A stretch of 64,000 nucleotides of DNA from Bacillus salipaludis (lineage in GTDB: Bacteria > Bacillota > Bacilli > Bacillales_B > DSM-18226): assembly GCF_004358205.1 (NCBI RefSeq), contig NZ_SMYO01000007.1:124001-188000 (forward strand), written 5' to 3'. The notes beneath the pieces are model-generated. The model saw only the letters and a list, made by a program, of their open reading frames with translations, was not told the DNA's origin and did not search any database. Positions 9,474 to 17,588 of the stretch are shown here, piece after piece. A program made the translations under genes and the position numbers. Numbering within the stretch: the first letter of the stretch is position 1; each line of letters begins with the position of its first letter.

Positions 9474-9537
9474 AATATTTTAAACATAATTCACCGGACA
9501 AGTTCATATCGTTATAAGGAGAAATGGAGGGGGATGA

Positions 9538-9993
9538 ATGGATACTCCAATCCTTAAATTACAATATACGGATGAAACCACGAAACATATTCTAGAAAAT
9601 GTCCGAAAAAGAAAGAAAAAGTTTGACGATGCAAAAAAACTGCATAATTATTGGATCATGGCAACCCTTGTCGTGTCATTTATATATCTGTATTACTTCT
9701 ATATTACGATAGGAAAACAATATTCTTATTCCTTTTTTGCCATGTTTTCTGTTTCAGTGAGCGATTTAAAAAATTTAATTTTATTAGCCATGACCATCTT
9801 AATGTATGGGTGGATGAATGTATTAAAGCAAAAAAAAGACAAGTTCGAGAAAGAATATCATGATTTACGATGTGAAATTGTAGATAGAAGTAAGGATTTA
9901 TGGAAAAAGGAAGAACAATGGAAAAATCGCCATGTTGATTTTGAAATCATAAAAAAAACCTATGACATTAATCTCTATCATGCGAAAAAATAA
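9538..9993 (+). CDS. ypbF: YpbF, small membrane protein
   Basis: A 151-residue protein with two predicted TM helices (about 39-58 and 78-95) and a basic C-terminal cytoplasmic tail rich in Lys, Glu and Trp. Function is unknown. The name is given from position (after ypbE, before ypbG/ypbH) and topology. GGAGGGGG precedes the ATG by 4 bases. Confidence 0.7.
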   Translation: MDTPILKLQYTDETTKHILENVRKRKKKFDDAKKLHNYWIMATLVVSFIYLYYFYITIGKQYSYSFFAMFSVSVSDLKNLILLAMTILMYGWMNVLKQKKDKFEKEYHDLRCEIVDRSKDLWKKEEQWKNRHVDFEIIKKTYDINLYHAKK

Positions 9994-10018
9994 GAAGCAG
10001 CCTATTGGCTGCTTCTAC
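9994..10018. terminator. Terminator between ypbF and cotJ
   Basis: A 9-bp stem GAAGCAGCC / GGCTGCTTC with a 4-base loop. The better T-rich tail is on the minus strand (TTATTTTTT), so it chiefly ends the cotJ operon; it may also serve ypbF. Confidence 0.75.
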
Positions 10019-10022
10019 TAGA

Positions 10023-10592
10023 TTAGAAAATCTTCTTACGGTCACGTTCTTCTTTAAGGATTTCTACTGCTTCTCGGAAACGCTGGGAGTGCACAATTTC
10101 CCGTTCACGCAGAAAACGAAGACTGTCGTTAATATCCGGGTCATCACTTAAATTAATTAACCATTGATAGGTAGCCCGGGCTTTTTCTTCTGCAGCAATG
10201 TCTTCATACAAATCTGCAATTGGATCTCCTTTTGCTTGGATATATTGAGTGGTAAAAGGTATCCCTGCAGCATTATGGTAGAATAATGCCCCGTCGTGAT
10301 CCGCATAATGAGCACCGAGCCCGGCTGCTTTTAATTGTTCAGGTGTGGCATCTTTTGTTAATTTATACACCATTGTGGCAATCATTTCAAGATGGGCAAA
10401 TTCCTCTGTTCCAATATCCGTTAAGAGGCCAATTACTTTATCGGGAATGGTATACCGTTGATTTAAGTATCTTAAGGCAGCAGCTAATTCCCCATCAGCG
10501 CCTCCGTATTGTTCAATTAAGTACTTTGCTAATGTTGGATTACAGGTACTTACTCTTACGGGGTATTGTAATTTTTTCTCATAAATCCACAT
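10023..10592 (-). CDS. cotJC: Spore coat protein CotJC, manganese-catalase family
   Basis: A 189-residue protein of the Mn-catalase ferritin-like fold. Carboxylate and histidine ligands expected for a di-metal site are visible (GADGELAAALRY, GTEEFAHLEM, AAEEKARATYQW, REIVHSQRF). In Bacillus it is a spore coat component produced in the mother cell and may remove peroxide. It is the last gene of cotJABC, 24 bases after cotJB. In Bacillus subtilis cotJ lies at another locus; here it sits between ypbF and ypbG. Confidence 0.93.
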   Translation of the reverse strand: MWIYEKKLQYPVRVSTCNPTLAKYLIEQYGGADGELAAALRYLNQRYTIPDKVIGLLTDIGTEEFAHLEMIATMVYKLTKDATPEQLKAAGLGAHYADHDGALFYHNAAGIPFTTQYIQAKGDPIADLYEDIAAEEKARATYQWLINLSDDPDINDSLRFLREREIVHSQRFREAVEILKEERDRKKIF

Positions 10593-10616
10593 GTAATCAC
10601 CCTCTCTTTATCTGTT

Positions 10617-10877
10617 CTAAACCTGCCAAGGCCAAGGTGTATCATCCCAATTCCAAGGGTGACTGGAGTAGCTGTTGCCAAATTGCAATAGTGGGCCAAA
10701 CTGGCTTTCGAAGGCTTTTTTCAAACGCTTCCTTTCTTTTGCATAGTGATTAAATTGGTTAATGGCCTCAAGATCGTCATTGTGTGTATCAAGGTAAAGT
10801 GTGAGCTCTACTAAAACAAAATCCACTGCTTGCAGCTGCTCCATCAATTGATAGTATTCAGGAGGAACCTGTTTCAT
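10617..10877 (-). CDS. cotJB: Spore coat protein CotJB
   Basis: An 86-residue coat protein with the CotJB signature: an N-terminal helix (YQLMEQLQAVDFVLVELTLYLDTHND) and a Trp-rich tail (HPWNWDDTPWPWQV). It is needed with CotJA and CotJC for the CotJ complex. The start overlaps the cotJA stop (ATGA). Confidence 0.92.
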   Translation of the reverse strand: MKQVPPEYYQLMEQLQAVDFVLVELTLYLDTHNDDLEAINQFNHYAKERKRLKKAFESQFGPLLQFGNSYSSHPWNWDDTPWPWQV

Positions 10878-11104
10878 GAAGGTAAGCCTCCTTTAGATTT
10901 TTCATAAGAGTTATAGTATGGGTCATAAAAATCTTTCCATAATGTCCCTGCCCTAAGGGCCTCCATGGGTGAAAATTGTGGTAAATTTGGCGGTTGAAAT
11001 CCCATATATAAATGGGGAGGGGTCGAATAAGTTTTTACTGTAATCGGCTTACAAGGGTCGAATGGGCTTGCATAAGGATGATAGGTTTTGTTATGAGTAT
11101 TCAT
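10874..11104 (-). CDS. cotJA: Spore coat-associated protein CotJA
   Basis: A 76-residue Pro/Tyr-rich protein (HPYASPFDPCKPI, YSTPPHLYMGFQPPNLPQF), typical of CotJA, which brings CotJC into the coat. It is the first gene of the minus-strand operon. AAGGAGG lies 6 bases before the ATG. Confidence 0.92.
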   Translation of the reverse strand: MNTHNKTYHPYASPFDPCKPITVKTYSTPPHLYMGFQPPNLPQFSPMEALRAGTLWKDFYDPYYNSYEKSKGGLPS

Positions 11105-11120
11105 ATTAAACCTCCTTGTT

Positions 11121-11163
11121 TTAACATCATAGATAAATATATGATGTTAATTGGGAAACATGA
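11121..11163 (-). promoter_or_regulatory. Candidate SigE promoter and dyad upstream of cotJA
   Basis: On the minus strand, CATATATT (11143-11136) resembles the SigE -10 CATACANT, and TCATGT (11163-11158) lies 14 bases upstream as a -35. cotJ is known to be SigE-dependent in Bacillus subtilis. A perfect 11-bp inverted repeat (11121-11131 with 11140-11150) overlaps the -10 and the leader, and could be an operator or mRNA hairpin. Confidence 0.5.
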
Positions 11164-11210
11164 CACTAAACTTTAACAACAAAGTGGGGTTTTGGACGAG
11201 ATTGTTGAAC

Positions 11211-11216
11211 TATAAT
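11211..11216 (+). promoter_or_regulatory. -10 box of the AcuB-like gene
   Basis: A perfect TATAAT lies 35 bases upstream of the proposed start. The -35 region is weak. Confidence 0.5.
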
Positions 11217-11251
11217 AAGGATGTAGGATTAAAAGTCTAGAGGTGATGGAA

Positions 11252-11887
11252 TTGTTCGTAAAAAACATGATGATACCTAAGCACGAGTGTTTTACAGTTC
11301 AACATAATCAAACATTGAAACAAGCATTGACACAATTAGAAGAACACCAAATTGATGGTTTACCGGTACTCAATGGAGCAAAGTATGTAGGTGTTGTCAC
11401 TCGATATGGGATATACGAAAACTTTTTTAAATCCAATCAACAGCGTGATGACTTTCTATCTACCACAACCGTAAATGAAGTTGCAACACACCATGATGAT
11501 TTCTTAGAAGGTGGGGAAGTATTTGAAAAGACACTTCTGGAACTTAAAGATTTTCCACTGCTGGCAGTTGTAGATTCAAGTGGTAACTTTCTTGGTGTCG
11601 TAACACGTTCAGATGTGTTAAGTGCATTTGAAAGTGCATTTGGCGTACATCGCCCAGGTGTCCGAATAGCCTTTACTTCGGTTGAAACGGAGGGCCGAAT
11701 CGCCCGCCTTTCGGAAATTGCCCATCATTTCCACGAGCACATTATCTCTCTGGTTACATTTGATGAAACCGATAAACTTGTTCGTAGAATAGTAATGAAG
11801 GTTGAAAAGAAGGATAATATAGATAAGTTTACAAAGAAACTGGAAGAGCATGGGTTTAGAATTTTAAATATTCAAGAAGATGAATAA
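11252..11887 (+). CDS. CBS-CBS-ACT domain protein, AcuB-like
   Basis: A 211-residue cytoplasmic protein. Two CBS domains (about 4-55 and 70-125; e.g. LPVLNGAKYVGVVTRYGI and LAVVDSSGNFLGVVTRSDV) form a nucleotide-sensing pair. An ACT domain follows (about 135-211; GRIARLSEIAHHFHEHIISL). This architecture matches AcuB of acetoin catabolism, but no acetoin genes are nearby, so the role is open. I prefer the TTG start at 11252 because AGAGGTGAT ends 4 bases before it and anneals fully to 16S rRNA. GTG 11243 and ATG 11246 lie inside that site. Confidence 0.8.
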   Translation: MFVKNMMIPKHECFTVQHNQTLKQALTQLEEHQIDGLPVLNGAKYVGVVTRYGIYENFFKSNQQRDDFLSTTTVNEVATHHDDFLEGGEVFEKTLLELKDFPLLAVVDSSGNFLGVVTRSDVLSAFESAFGVHRPGVRIAFTSVETEGRIARLSEIAHHFHEHIISLVTFDETDKLVRRIVMKVEKKDNIDKFTKKLEEHGFRILNIQEDE

Positions 11888-11912
11888 TATGGTCTTAGGA
11901 AAGAAATTATTT

Positions 11913-11946
11913 CCCTCTCATACATTTGTATGGGAGGGATTTTTTT
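11913..11946 (+). terminator. Terminator hairpin containing the next gene's ribosome binding site
   Basis: An 11-bp stem with one T-G wobble (11913-11923 with 11928-11938), an ATTT loop and a run of seven T form a clear intrinsic terminator. Its 3' arm GTATGGGAGGG contains the GGGAGGG site of the gene starting at 11945. Confidence 0.8.
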
Positions 11947-12310
11947 GGCAGCGAGTATTTGGAAACTTTGCATAGTCTTTTTATGTGGATACCTTATAAA
12001 TAAATGGATTCCAATCAACCACCCTTTTATTTTAACTGATTTCCTTATTCGATTTATCGTTAAGCCATTAGAATTTTTTGCGGGATCGATTGCATTTTTT
12101 ATTGGGCTCGTTGTGAATGCTCGATACATACGTGAAACTATTTTGAAGAAAAAACATCTTCAAGAGCAAAAGCGCCGGGGATGGGAAGTACTTGCTGCAT
12201 TATCAGGCTTACTACTGATTTTTTCAGTGCATTTTTATATAGGACCTGAATTGACACTTCTCTTTTTTAGTTTAAGTTTTCTTTATGGTATTATTTCCGT
12301 AGAACGTTAG
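11945..12310 (+). CDS. Small integral membrane protein of unknown function
   Basis: A 121-residue hydrophobic protein with about four TM segments and a basic cytoplasmic loop (VVNARYIRETILKKKHLQEQKRRG). I do not recognise the family. I take TTG 11945 as start because GGGAGGG lies 6 bases before it. ATG 11930 is in frame but sits in the terminator loop upstream of that site. It is followed 19 bases later by ypbG and is likely cotranscribed with it. Confidence 0.6.
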   Translation: MAASIWKLCIVFLCGYLINKWIPINHPFILTDFLIRFIVKPLEFFAGSIAFFIGLVVNARYIRETILKKKHLQEQKRRGWEVLAALSGLLLIFSVHFYIGPELTLLFFSLSFLYGIISVER

Positions 12311-12329
12311 AACGTGTAAAGGGGAAACT

Positions 12330-13103
12330 TTGAAAATGGTTATAATCATCATTGTTTTATTGGTAGGTATTTGCCTTTTGTTTTATATGATCAGAGAAGC
12401 ATTTCTAAATCAAGTAAGGGAAGAGGAAATTGAATTTAGTGATTTTCCAAAATCATTTGGTAAGGTTTCTCTTTTTTTTATCTCCGATATACACCGGCGC
12501 AGTATTTCGGACAAAATTATTCATGCAGTAAAAGGTAGAACCGATATCGTCATTATCGGAGGGGATTTAACAGAAAAAGGTGTACCATTTTCAAAAGTAA
12601 AGGAAAATCTGAAAAAATTAAAAAGCCTTGGACCTGTTTATTTTGTTTGGGGAAATAATGATTATGAAGTGGATTATCATGAGTTAGATGCGATCTTCTT
12701 GGACTTTGGGGTTAAGGTTCTCGATAATACAGCTGTAACCTTTGAATCAGGGGAAGGCGATAAATTATGTTTATTAGGAGTTGATGATTTAAGTCAAGAT
12801 CGGGACCGGCTCGATTTCGCGCTTATGGATGCGGATCCAAATAGCTTTAAAATTCTTGCCAGTCATTATCCTAATATAACAGATAAAATTAAAGCCCAAG
12901 ATGAAATTAGGCTGGTGTTAAGCGGACACACACATGGAGGGCAAATTCATATTCTTGGATATAGTCCATTCAAAAAAGGGCAATTGAAAAAGTTAGAGAA
13001 TACCACGCTCCTGATCAGTAACGGTTACGGGACAACAACTGTTCCGTTAAGGCTGGGGGCACCTGCAGAAAGCCATTTAATTACACTGAAAAAAGGAATC
13101 TAA
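12330..13103 (+). CDS. ypbG: Membrane-anchored metallophosphoesterase YpbG
   Basis: A 257-residue calcineurin-like phosphoesterase. A TM anchor (about 3-21) is followed by the metal-binding motifs: D53-x-H55 (FISDIH), G78-D79 (GGD), G108-N109-N110-D111 (GNND), SHYP and GHTHGG near the C-terminus. It probably acts near the membrane; the substrate is unknown. The start is TTG 12330 with AAAGGGGA upstream; ATG 12336 is an alternative. It lies between the small membrane protein and ypbH, as in Bacillus subtilis order. Confidence 0.83.
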   Translation: MKMVIIIIVLLVGICLLFYMIREAFLNQVREEEIEFSDFPKSFGKVSLFFISDIHRRSISDKIIHAVKGRTDIVIIGGDLTEKGVPFSKVKENLKKLKSLGPVYFVWGNNDYEVDYHELDAIFLDFGVKVLDNTAVTFESGEGDKLCLLGVDDLSQDRDRLDFALMDADPNSFKILASHYPNITDKIKAQDEIRLVLSGHTHGGQIHILGYSPFKKGQLKKLENTTLLISNGYGTTTVPLRLGAPAESHLITLKKGI

Positions 13104-13188
13104 GCGATTGGTGAGGTAGACAATTCACCATTAAACGGCGATGACATACACTAAACACAAGAGTTAGGTCACGGCAGGGGGCAAAAGC

Positions 13189-13770
13189 ATGCGCTTAGAA
13201 CGCTTAACAGCCAATAAAATTAAAATTTTCTTAACCTCTGATGATTTATTTGAAAGAGGCCTCTCCAAGGAGGATATTTGGAAGGATTCGATAAAATGGC
13301 ATCAGCTCTTTCATGATATGCTGGAAGAGGCAAGTGAGGAATTTGATGTTGAGATACAGGGTTCAGTTGCAGTGGAAATTTTTTCTTTACAGGCTCAGGG
13401 AATGATTATGATTATTACCGTCGATGAAACGGCTGAAGATGAGGAATCCTTATTCGATGGCTTTATTGAAATGCAGGTTAGGGTTGAAGGTTCTGAAGAT
13501 CTTTTGTATGAGTTTGCAAGTTTTGAAGATATCATAAATCTTTCGAAAAGGCTTAGTTTAATTAATATTTTGGCTGGTACATTGTTTTCGATGAATGACC
13601 GTTATTATTTACTTATCAATAAATTGGATGCTATAACAAACGAACGAGCAGCATCTCTGCTATCTGAATATGGGGAGCCTTCTATACTTAGTCCATACAT
13701 GCTTGAGGAATATGGCAAAAAAATAATTGAAAAAAAAGCGGTGGAAACCATCCTCCATTTTTTTAAATAG
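13189..13770 (+). CDS. ypbH: Adaptor protein YpbH (MecA paralogue)
   Basis: A 193-residue MecA-family adaptor. It begins with the family N-terminal motif (MRLERLTANKIKIFLTSDD), which recognises substrates, and ends with the C-terminal domain that docks on ClpC. Acidic residues join the two. MecA/YpbH adaptors steer proteins to ClpCP; YpbH has been tied to competence and sporulation in Bacillus subtilis. The position just upstream of gudB supports YpbH rather than MecA, which lies elsewhere. Confidence 0.87.
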   Translation: MRLERLTANKIKIFLTSDDLFERGLSKEDIWKDSIKWHQLFHDMLEEASEEFDVEIQGSVAVEIFSLQAQGMIMIITVDETAEDEESLFDGFIEMQVRVEGSEDLLYEFASFEDIINLSKRLSLINILAGTLFSMNDRYYLLINKLDAITNERAASLLSEYGEPSILSPYMLEEYGKKIIEKKAVETILHFFK

Positions 13771-13805
13771 GTTTTTAGCCTGTTTAGGAGGGGGCCACCG
13801 CTTCT
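13738..13805 (+). terminator. Possible fold-back terminator after ypbH
   Basis: GCGGTGG in the end of ypbH (13738-13744) is complementary to CCACCGC (13795-13801), and a CATCCTCC segment can pair with GGAGGGGG inside it. The tail CTTCTTTCTG is pyrimidine-rich but not a clean T run. Confidence 0.45.
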
Positions 13806-13917
13806 TTCTGCCCAAATTATGAATTGGATATTCAGATTCCAGAGAATCCCTTATACATAAGAGTGGCAGCGTTTACACAAAATTTTTTTAAGAAAAAGGA
13901 AAAGTATATTTTTCTTC

Positions 13918-13945
13918 TTGCATTAATCATTTAAAAGTGTATACT
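13918..13945 (+). promoter_or_regulatory. Predicted sigma-A promoter of gudB
   Basis: TTGCAT (13918-13923), a 16-base spacer and TATACT (13940-13945). The start would be near 13952, giving a leader of about 47 bases. Confidence 0.65.
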
Positions 13946-13998
13946 TGTGTCTGAAAGCGGACAACATTCGTAAAAGAGATATCTTAGGAGGTTTACAA

Positions 13999-15276
13999 AT
14001 GGTAGCCGAAAATGGTACTGAAAAGACTAATCAAGAGGAAACGAATAATGTGTTAAAATCTACACAAACCGTTATTCATAAAGCCCTTGAAAAATTAGGT
14101 TATCCTGAAGAGGTATATGAACTATTAAAAGAACCGTTACGCATGATGACAGTGAAAATTCCAGTTCGTATGGATGACGGTTCAATAAAAATATTTACTG
14201 GCCATCGTGCCCAGCATAATGATGCTGTTGGTCCTACAAAGGGCGGTATTCGTTTCCATCCTGGTGTGACAGAGACAGAAGTAAAAGCCCTTTCGATTTG
14301 GATGAGTTTGAAATGCGGTATTGTTGACCTTCCATATGGCGGCGGTAAAGGCGGAATCGTCTGTGACCCTCGCGATATGTCTTTTAGAGAGCTTGAAAGA
14401 TTAAGCCGTGGCTACGTGCGTGCTATCAGTCAAATCGTTGGACCTACTAAAGATATTCCTGCTCCAGACGTATTTACAAATTCGCAAATTATGGCTTGGA
14501 TGATGGATGAATATAGCCGAATTGATGAATTTAACTCACCTGGATTTATTACAGGAAAGCCACTTGTTCTAGGAGGATCCCATGGCCGTGATTCTGCTAC
14601 AGCGAAGGGCGTAACAATCTGTATTCGCGAAGCTGCGAAAAAGAAAGGTATCCAAATCGAGGGTGCAAGGGTTGTCGTTCAGGGCTTTGGTAATGCAGGA
14701 AGCTATTTGTCTAAATTTATGCATGATGCGGGTGCAAAAGTAGTAGGGATTTCAGATGCATATGGAGCACTTTACGATCCAAATGGACTTGATATTGACT
14801 ATTTATTGGATCGCCGTGACAGCTTTGGAACAGTGACTAAATTATTTAATAATACGATTTCAAATAAAGAATTGCTTGAACTTGAATGTGATATTCTTGT
14901 TCCTGCTGCAATTGAAAATCAAATTACCAAGGATAATGCACACGATATTCGTGCTAAGATTGTTGTTGAGGCAGCAAACGGTCCGACAACACTTGAAGCA
15001 ACTGAAATCCTTACAGAGCGCGGTATCCTGCTTGTACCTGACGTATTGGCATCTGCCGGCGGTGTAACAGTTTCTTACTTTGAGTGGGTGCAGAATAACC
15101 AAGGTTACTACTGGTCTGAAGAAGAAGTAGAAGAAAAACTTGAAAAAATAATGGTAAAATCATTTAACAGTATTTATGATACAGCACAAACACGCCGCGT
15201 CGATATGCGCCTTGCAGCCTATATGGTTGGCGTAAGAAAAATGGCAGAGGCAAGCCGTTTCAGAGGCTGGATTTAA
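13999..15276 (+). CDS. gudB: NAD-specific glutamate dehydrogenase GudB
   Basis: A 425-residue catabolic enzyme that converts glutamate to 2-oxoglutarate and ammonia. The catalytic Lys117 lies in PYGGGKGG, and the NAD-binding Rossmann motif is GFGNAGSY. ATG 13999 is used because TTAGGAGG lies 7 bases upstream and the family N-terminus begins here. The segment ETEVKALSIW carries a single VKA. The domesticated Bacillus subtilis 168 allele has a 9-base duplication at this place that inactivates it, so this copy should be active. Confidence 0.93.
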   Translation: MVAENGTEKTNQEETNNVLKSTQTVIHKALEKLGYPEEVYELLKEPLRMMTVKIPVRMDDGSIKIFTGHRAQHNDAVGPTKGGIRFHPGVTETEVKALSIWMSLKCGIVDLPYGGGKGGIVCDPRDMSFRELERLSRGYVRAISQIVGPTKDIPAPDVFTNSQIMAWMMDEYSRIDEFNSPGFITGKPLVLGGSHGRDSATAKGVTICIREAAKKKGIQIEGARVVVQGFGNAGSYLSKFMHDAGAKVVGISDAYGALYDPNGLDIDYLLDRRDSFGTVTKLFNNTISNKELLELECDILVPAAIENQITKDNAHDIRAKIVVEAANGPTTLEATEILTERGILLVPDVLASAGGVTVSYFEWVQNNQGYYWSEEEVEEKLEKIMVKSFNSIYDTAQTRRVDMRLAAYMVGVRKMAEASRFRGWI

Positions 15277-15298
15277 GTTAAAACATTGAAACCTTATA

Positions 15299-15334
15299 AA
15301 AAAACTCCTATCATAGTGGTGGGAGTTTTTTTTT
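15299..15334 (+). terminator. Terminator of gudB
   Basis: Stem ACTCC..GGAGT extended by A/T pairs, then a run of nine T. Confidence 0.85.
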
Positions 15335-15365
15335 ATTTATAAATCATTGTTGAATTTCAAAACTA

Positions 15366-15494
15366 GTTGATTGGAGAGGAAGGCGCGAAGACTCATGCGG
15401 GGGGACGGGAAAGGGAAGACCCCACAGGCGCTTAAGCGCCGAGGAGGCTCCCCAGACCGCCCGCGAACCGCTCGCGCCTGGAGCGGAAATCAAT
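15366..15494 (+). repeat. Hairpin repeat family B, copy 1 (ends degenerate)
   Basis: A GC-rich element of about 129 bp running from TTGATTGGAGAGGAAGGCG to CCTGGAGCGGAAATCAA. Its centre folds as GGCGCTT/AAGCGCC, extended outward. It aligns with copies at 17304-17489 (same orientation) and 24020-24205 and 26447-26689 (reverse). The outer terminal inverted repeats seen in copy 2 are not recognisable here. Confidence 0.8.
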
Positions 15495-15538
15495 AGCCAT
15501 GTATAAACATATACAATTCATTAAGGAGTGCATTCGTT

Positions 15539-16507
15539 ATGCAAAATGAAGATATAATCATTGTCGGAGGCGGACCATGCGGCCTAGCTGCAGCCATCTC
15601 TTTAAAAGAAATAGGAAAAAACCCACTTGTTATTGAAAAGGGAAATGTTGTGAATGCTATTTATCATTATCCAACACATCAGACTTTTTTTAGTACGAGT
15701 GAGAAATTAGAAATTGGAGAAGTCCCTTTTTTAACAGAAAATTATAAGCCTCGCCGTAATCAAGCATTGGTTTATTACCGGGAGGTTGTAAAAAGAAAAA
15801 AATTACGTGTTCATGCATACGAAAAAGTAGTGGAAGTAATGAAACAGGGGGAAAGGTTTGTCGTAAAGACGGATAAACGCACCTACGAGGCTCCTTACGT
15901 AATAATTGCAACGGGGTATTACGATCACCCCAACTATATGAATGTGCCTGGTGAAGATCTTTCAAAGGTTTTTCATTATTTTAAAGAAGCACATCCTTAT
16001 TTTGATAAAGATGTTTGCGTAATCGGTGGTAAAAATTCCAGTGTGGACGCTGCGATTGAACTTGAAAAGGCTGGGGCAAGAGTTACGGTTTTGTACAGAG
16101 GGAATGAATATTCTCCAAGTATTAAACCCTGGATACTTCCTGAATTCGAAGCATTGGTTCGTAATGAAATGATTTCGATGGAATTTAGGGCACATGTAAA
16201 AGAAATTACTGAAAAGCAAGTGACCTATGTAAAGGATGGGGTAGAGCATACAATAGACAATGATTTTGTTTTTGCTATGACCGGTTACCATCCGGACCAT
16301 CATTTTCTAAAAACGATGGGGATTGATATTGATCGGGAATCTGGGAGGCCTTGCTATAATCCAGATACGATGGAAACAAACATAAGCGGTATTTTTATCG
16401 CTGGAGTTATTGCTGCGGGTAACAATGCAAATGAAATATTTATTGAAAATGGACGTTTCCACGGGGGTCTCATTGCAAAATCCATCATGGAAAAAGAAAA
16501 CAAATAA
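15539..16507 (+). CDS. ypdA: Bacillithiol disulfide reductase YpdA (Bdr)
   Basis: A 322-residue FAD/NADPH flavoprotein that reduces bacillithiol disulfide, part of the redox system whose synthesis genes bshA and bshB1 lie later in the window. The FAD-binding motif GGGPCGLAAA contains the conserved Cys14. The NADPH-binding motif is VIGGKNSSVDAA (about 161-172). Length matches the family. AAGGAG lies upstream of the ATG. Confidence 0.9.
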   Translation: MQNEDIIIVGGGPCGLAAAISLKEIGKNPLVIEKGNVVNAIYHYPTHQTFFSTSEKLEIGEVPFLTENYKPRRNQALVYYREVVKRKKLRVHAYEKVVEVMKQGERFVVKTDKRTYEAPYVIIATGYYDHPNYMNVPGEDLSKVFHYFKEAHPYFDKDVCVIGGKNSSVDAAIELEKAGARVTVLYRGNEYSPSIKPWILPEFEALVRNEMISMEFRAHVKEITEKQVTYVKDGVEHTIDNDFVFAMTGYHPDHHFLKTMGIDIDRESGRPCYNPDTMETNISGIFIAGVIAAGNNANEIFIENGRFHGGLIAKSIMEKENK

Positions 16508-16592
16508 TTATATTTAACTAGAAGAATCTTTCATTTCATTTAAGTTCGTTACATGATACGATATAAAAAACGGATTGAAAAGAGGATCCTAG

Positions 16593-17282
16593 ATGCTGGC
16601 AATTTTATCAGCGGGAATTGCTCCCGGGTTAGCCTTATTAAGTTATTTTTATTTAAAAGATGAATATGAAACGGAACCTATTTCTGTTGTTCTGAGAACC
16701 TTTATGTATGGAGCCCTTCTTGTTTTCCCAATTATGTTTATCCAGCATGTATTTGAAACGGAACACCTCATAAAGTCTGAAGTGATTGATGCTTTCTTGA
16801 CCTCAAGCCTATTGGAGGAATTCTTCAAGTGGTTTATTCTTTTTTATGCCATATACTCACATGTTGAATTTGATGAACCCTTTGATGGAATTGTTTATGG
16901 AGCTGCAGCTTCTTTAGGGTTTGCCACTGTAGAAAATATTTTTTATTTAGTTGCTAATGGAATTGAGCATGCTGTAACAAGGGCATTACTCCCCGTTTCA
17001 AGCCATGCCCTTTTTGGTGTTATTATGGGTTTTTATATTGGAAAGGCAAAATTTACAGAAGGTTTAAAGATGAAATGGATCATTCTTTCACTGCTCTTAC
17101 CTTTTATTCTCCATGGTGTTTATGATTATATTCTAATAACCCAAGAAAATTGGATTTATATTATTTTCCCTTTTATGATTTTTCTTTGGTGGTTTGGATT
17201 AAGGAAGGTTAAAACGGCGAAAATACTTAGTGCAAATCATTTTAAAAAGAAATACTCTGTTGAAAAATCCCTTCAGTCTTAA
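16593..17282 (+). CDS. prsW: Intramembrane protease PrsW
   Basis: A 229-residue multi-pass membrane protease with the Glu75-Glu76 motif (LLEEFFKW) and later conserved His residues (SSHALFG, LHGVYDY). In Bacillus subtilis PrsW makes the first cut in the anti-sigma factor RsiW, releasing SigW after envelope stress. No sigW or rsiW is in this window; whether it acts on RsiX is unknown. The ATG follows AGAGGATCCTAG. Confidence 0.9.
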   Translation: MLAILSAGIAPGLALLSYFYLKDEYETEPISVVLRTFMYGALLVFPIMFIQHVFETEHLIKSEVIDAFLTSSLLEEFFKWFILFYAIYSHVEFDEPFDGIVYGAAASLGFATVENIFYLVANGIEHAVTRALLPVSSHALFGVIMGFYIGKAKFTEGLKMKWIILSLLLPFILHGVYDYILITQENWIYIIFPFMIFLWWFGLRKVKTAKILSANHFKKKYSVEKSLQS

Positions 17283-17298
17283 TGAAGGGATTTTTTTT
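17264..17298 (+). terminator. Terminator of prsW
   Basis: An 11-bp stem AAATCCCTTCA / TGAAGGGATTT with a T-tail; the 5' arm lies inside the last codons of prsW. Confidence 0.85.
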
Positions 17299-17497
17299 GC
17301 ATAGGCTTTGTTAAAGAACAATGTTGATTTTTAAACAGCGTTGATTGGAGCGGAAGGTGCGAGACTCCTGCGGGAGCAGCGGGACAGGTGAGACCCCACA
17401 GGCGCTTTAAGCGCCGAGGAGGCTCACCGCCCGCCCCGCGGAAAGCGAGCATCCTGGAGCGGAAATCAACAACCAAGTTTAACACAGCCTTTGCATA
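17296..17497 (+). mobile_element. Family B repeat, copy 2, complete with ends and target duplication
   Basis: The element spans 17304-17489 (186 bp). Its ends GGCTTTGTTAAA (17304-17315) and TTTAACACAGCC (17478-17489) are inverted repeats matching at 11 of 12 positions. It is flanked by a perfect 8-bp direct repeat TTTGCATA (17296-17303 and 17490-17497). The interior is the hairpin core shared with the other copies. It has no coding capacity. These are the marks of a small non-autonomous transposable element. Confidence 0.8.
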
Positions 17498-17588
17498 AAA
17501 GTAGCCAAACAATTGTATGAATAAAATTTCCATGAAAACAAAAAATAGGGTTACTGTAAAAAGATTTACATCTGGGGGTTACAATTCC

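Noticed and set aside
17492..17521. Possible SigG promoter of sleB (TGCATA with a -10 about 18 bases on)
   Set aside because: The -10 (TATGAAT) matches the SigG consensus poorly, and the -35 is partly made from the target duplication of the mobile element.
17279..17533. Minus-strand frames through the family B repeats (also 24001-24201 and 26357-26617)
   Set aside because: They are Arg/Pro-rich translations of GC-rich repeat DNA with no ribosome binding site.
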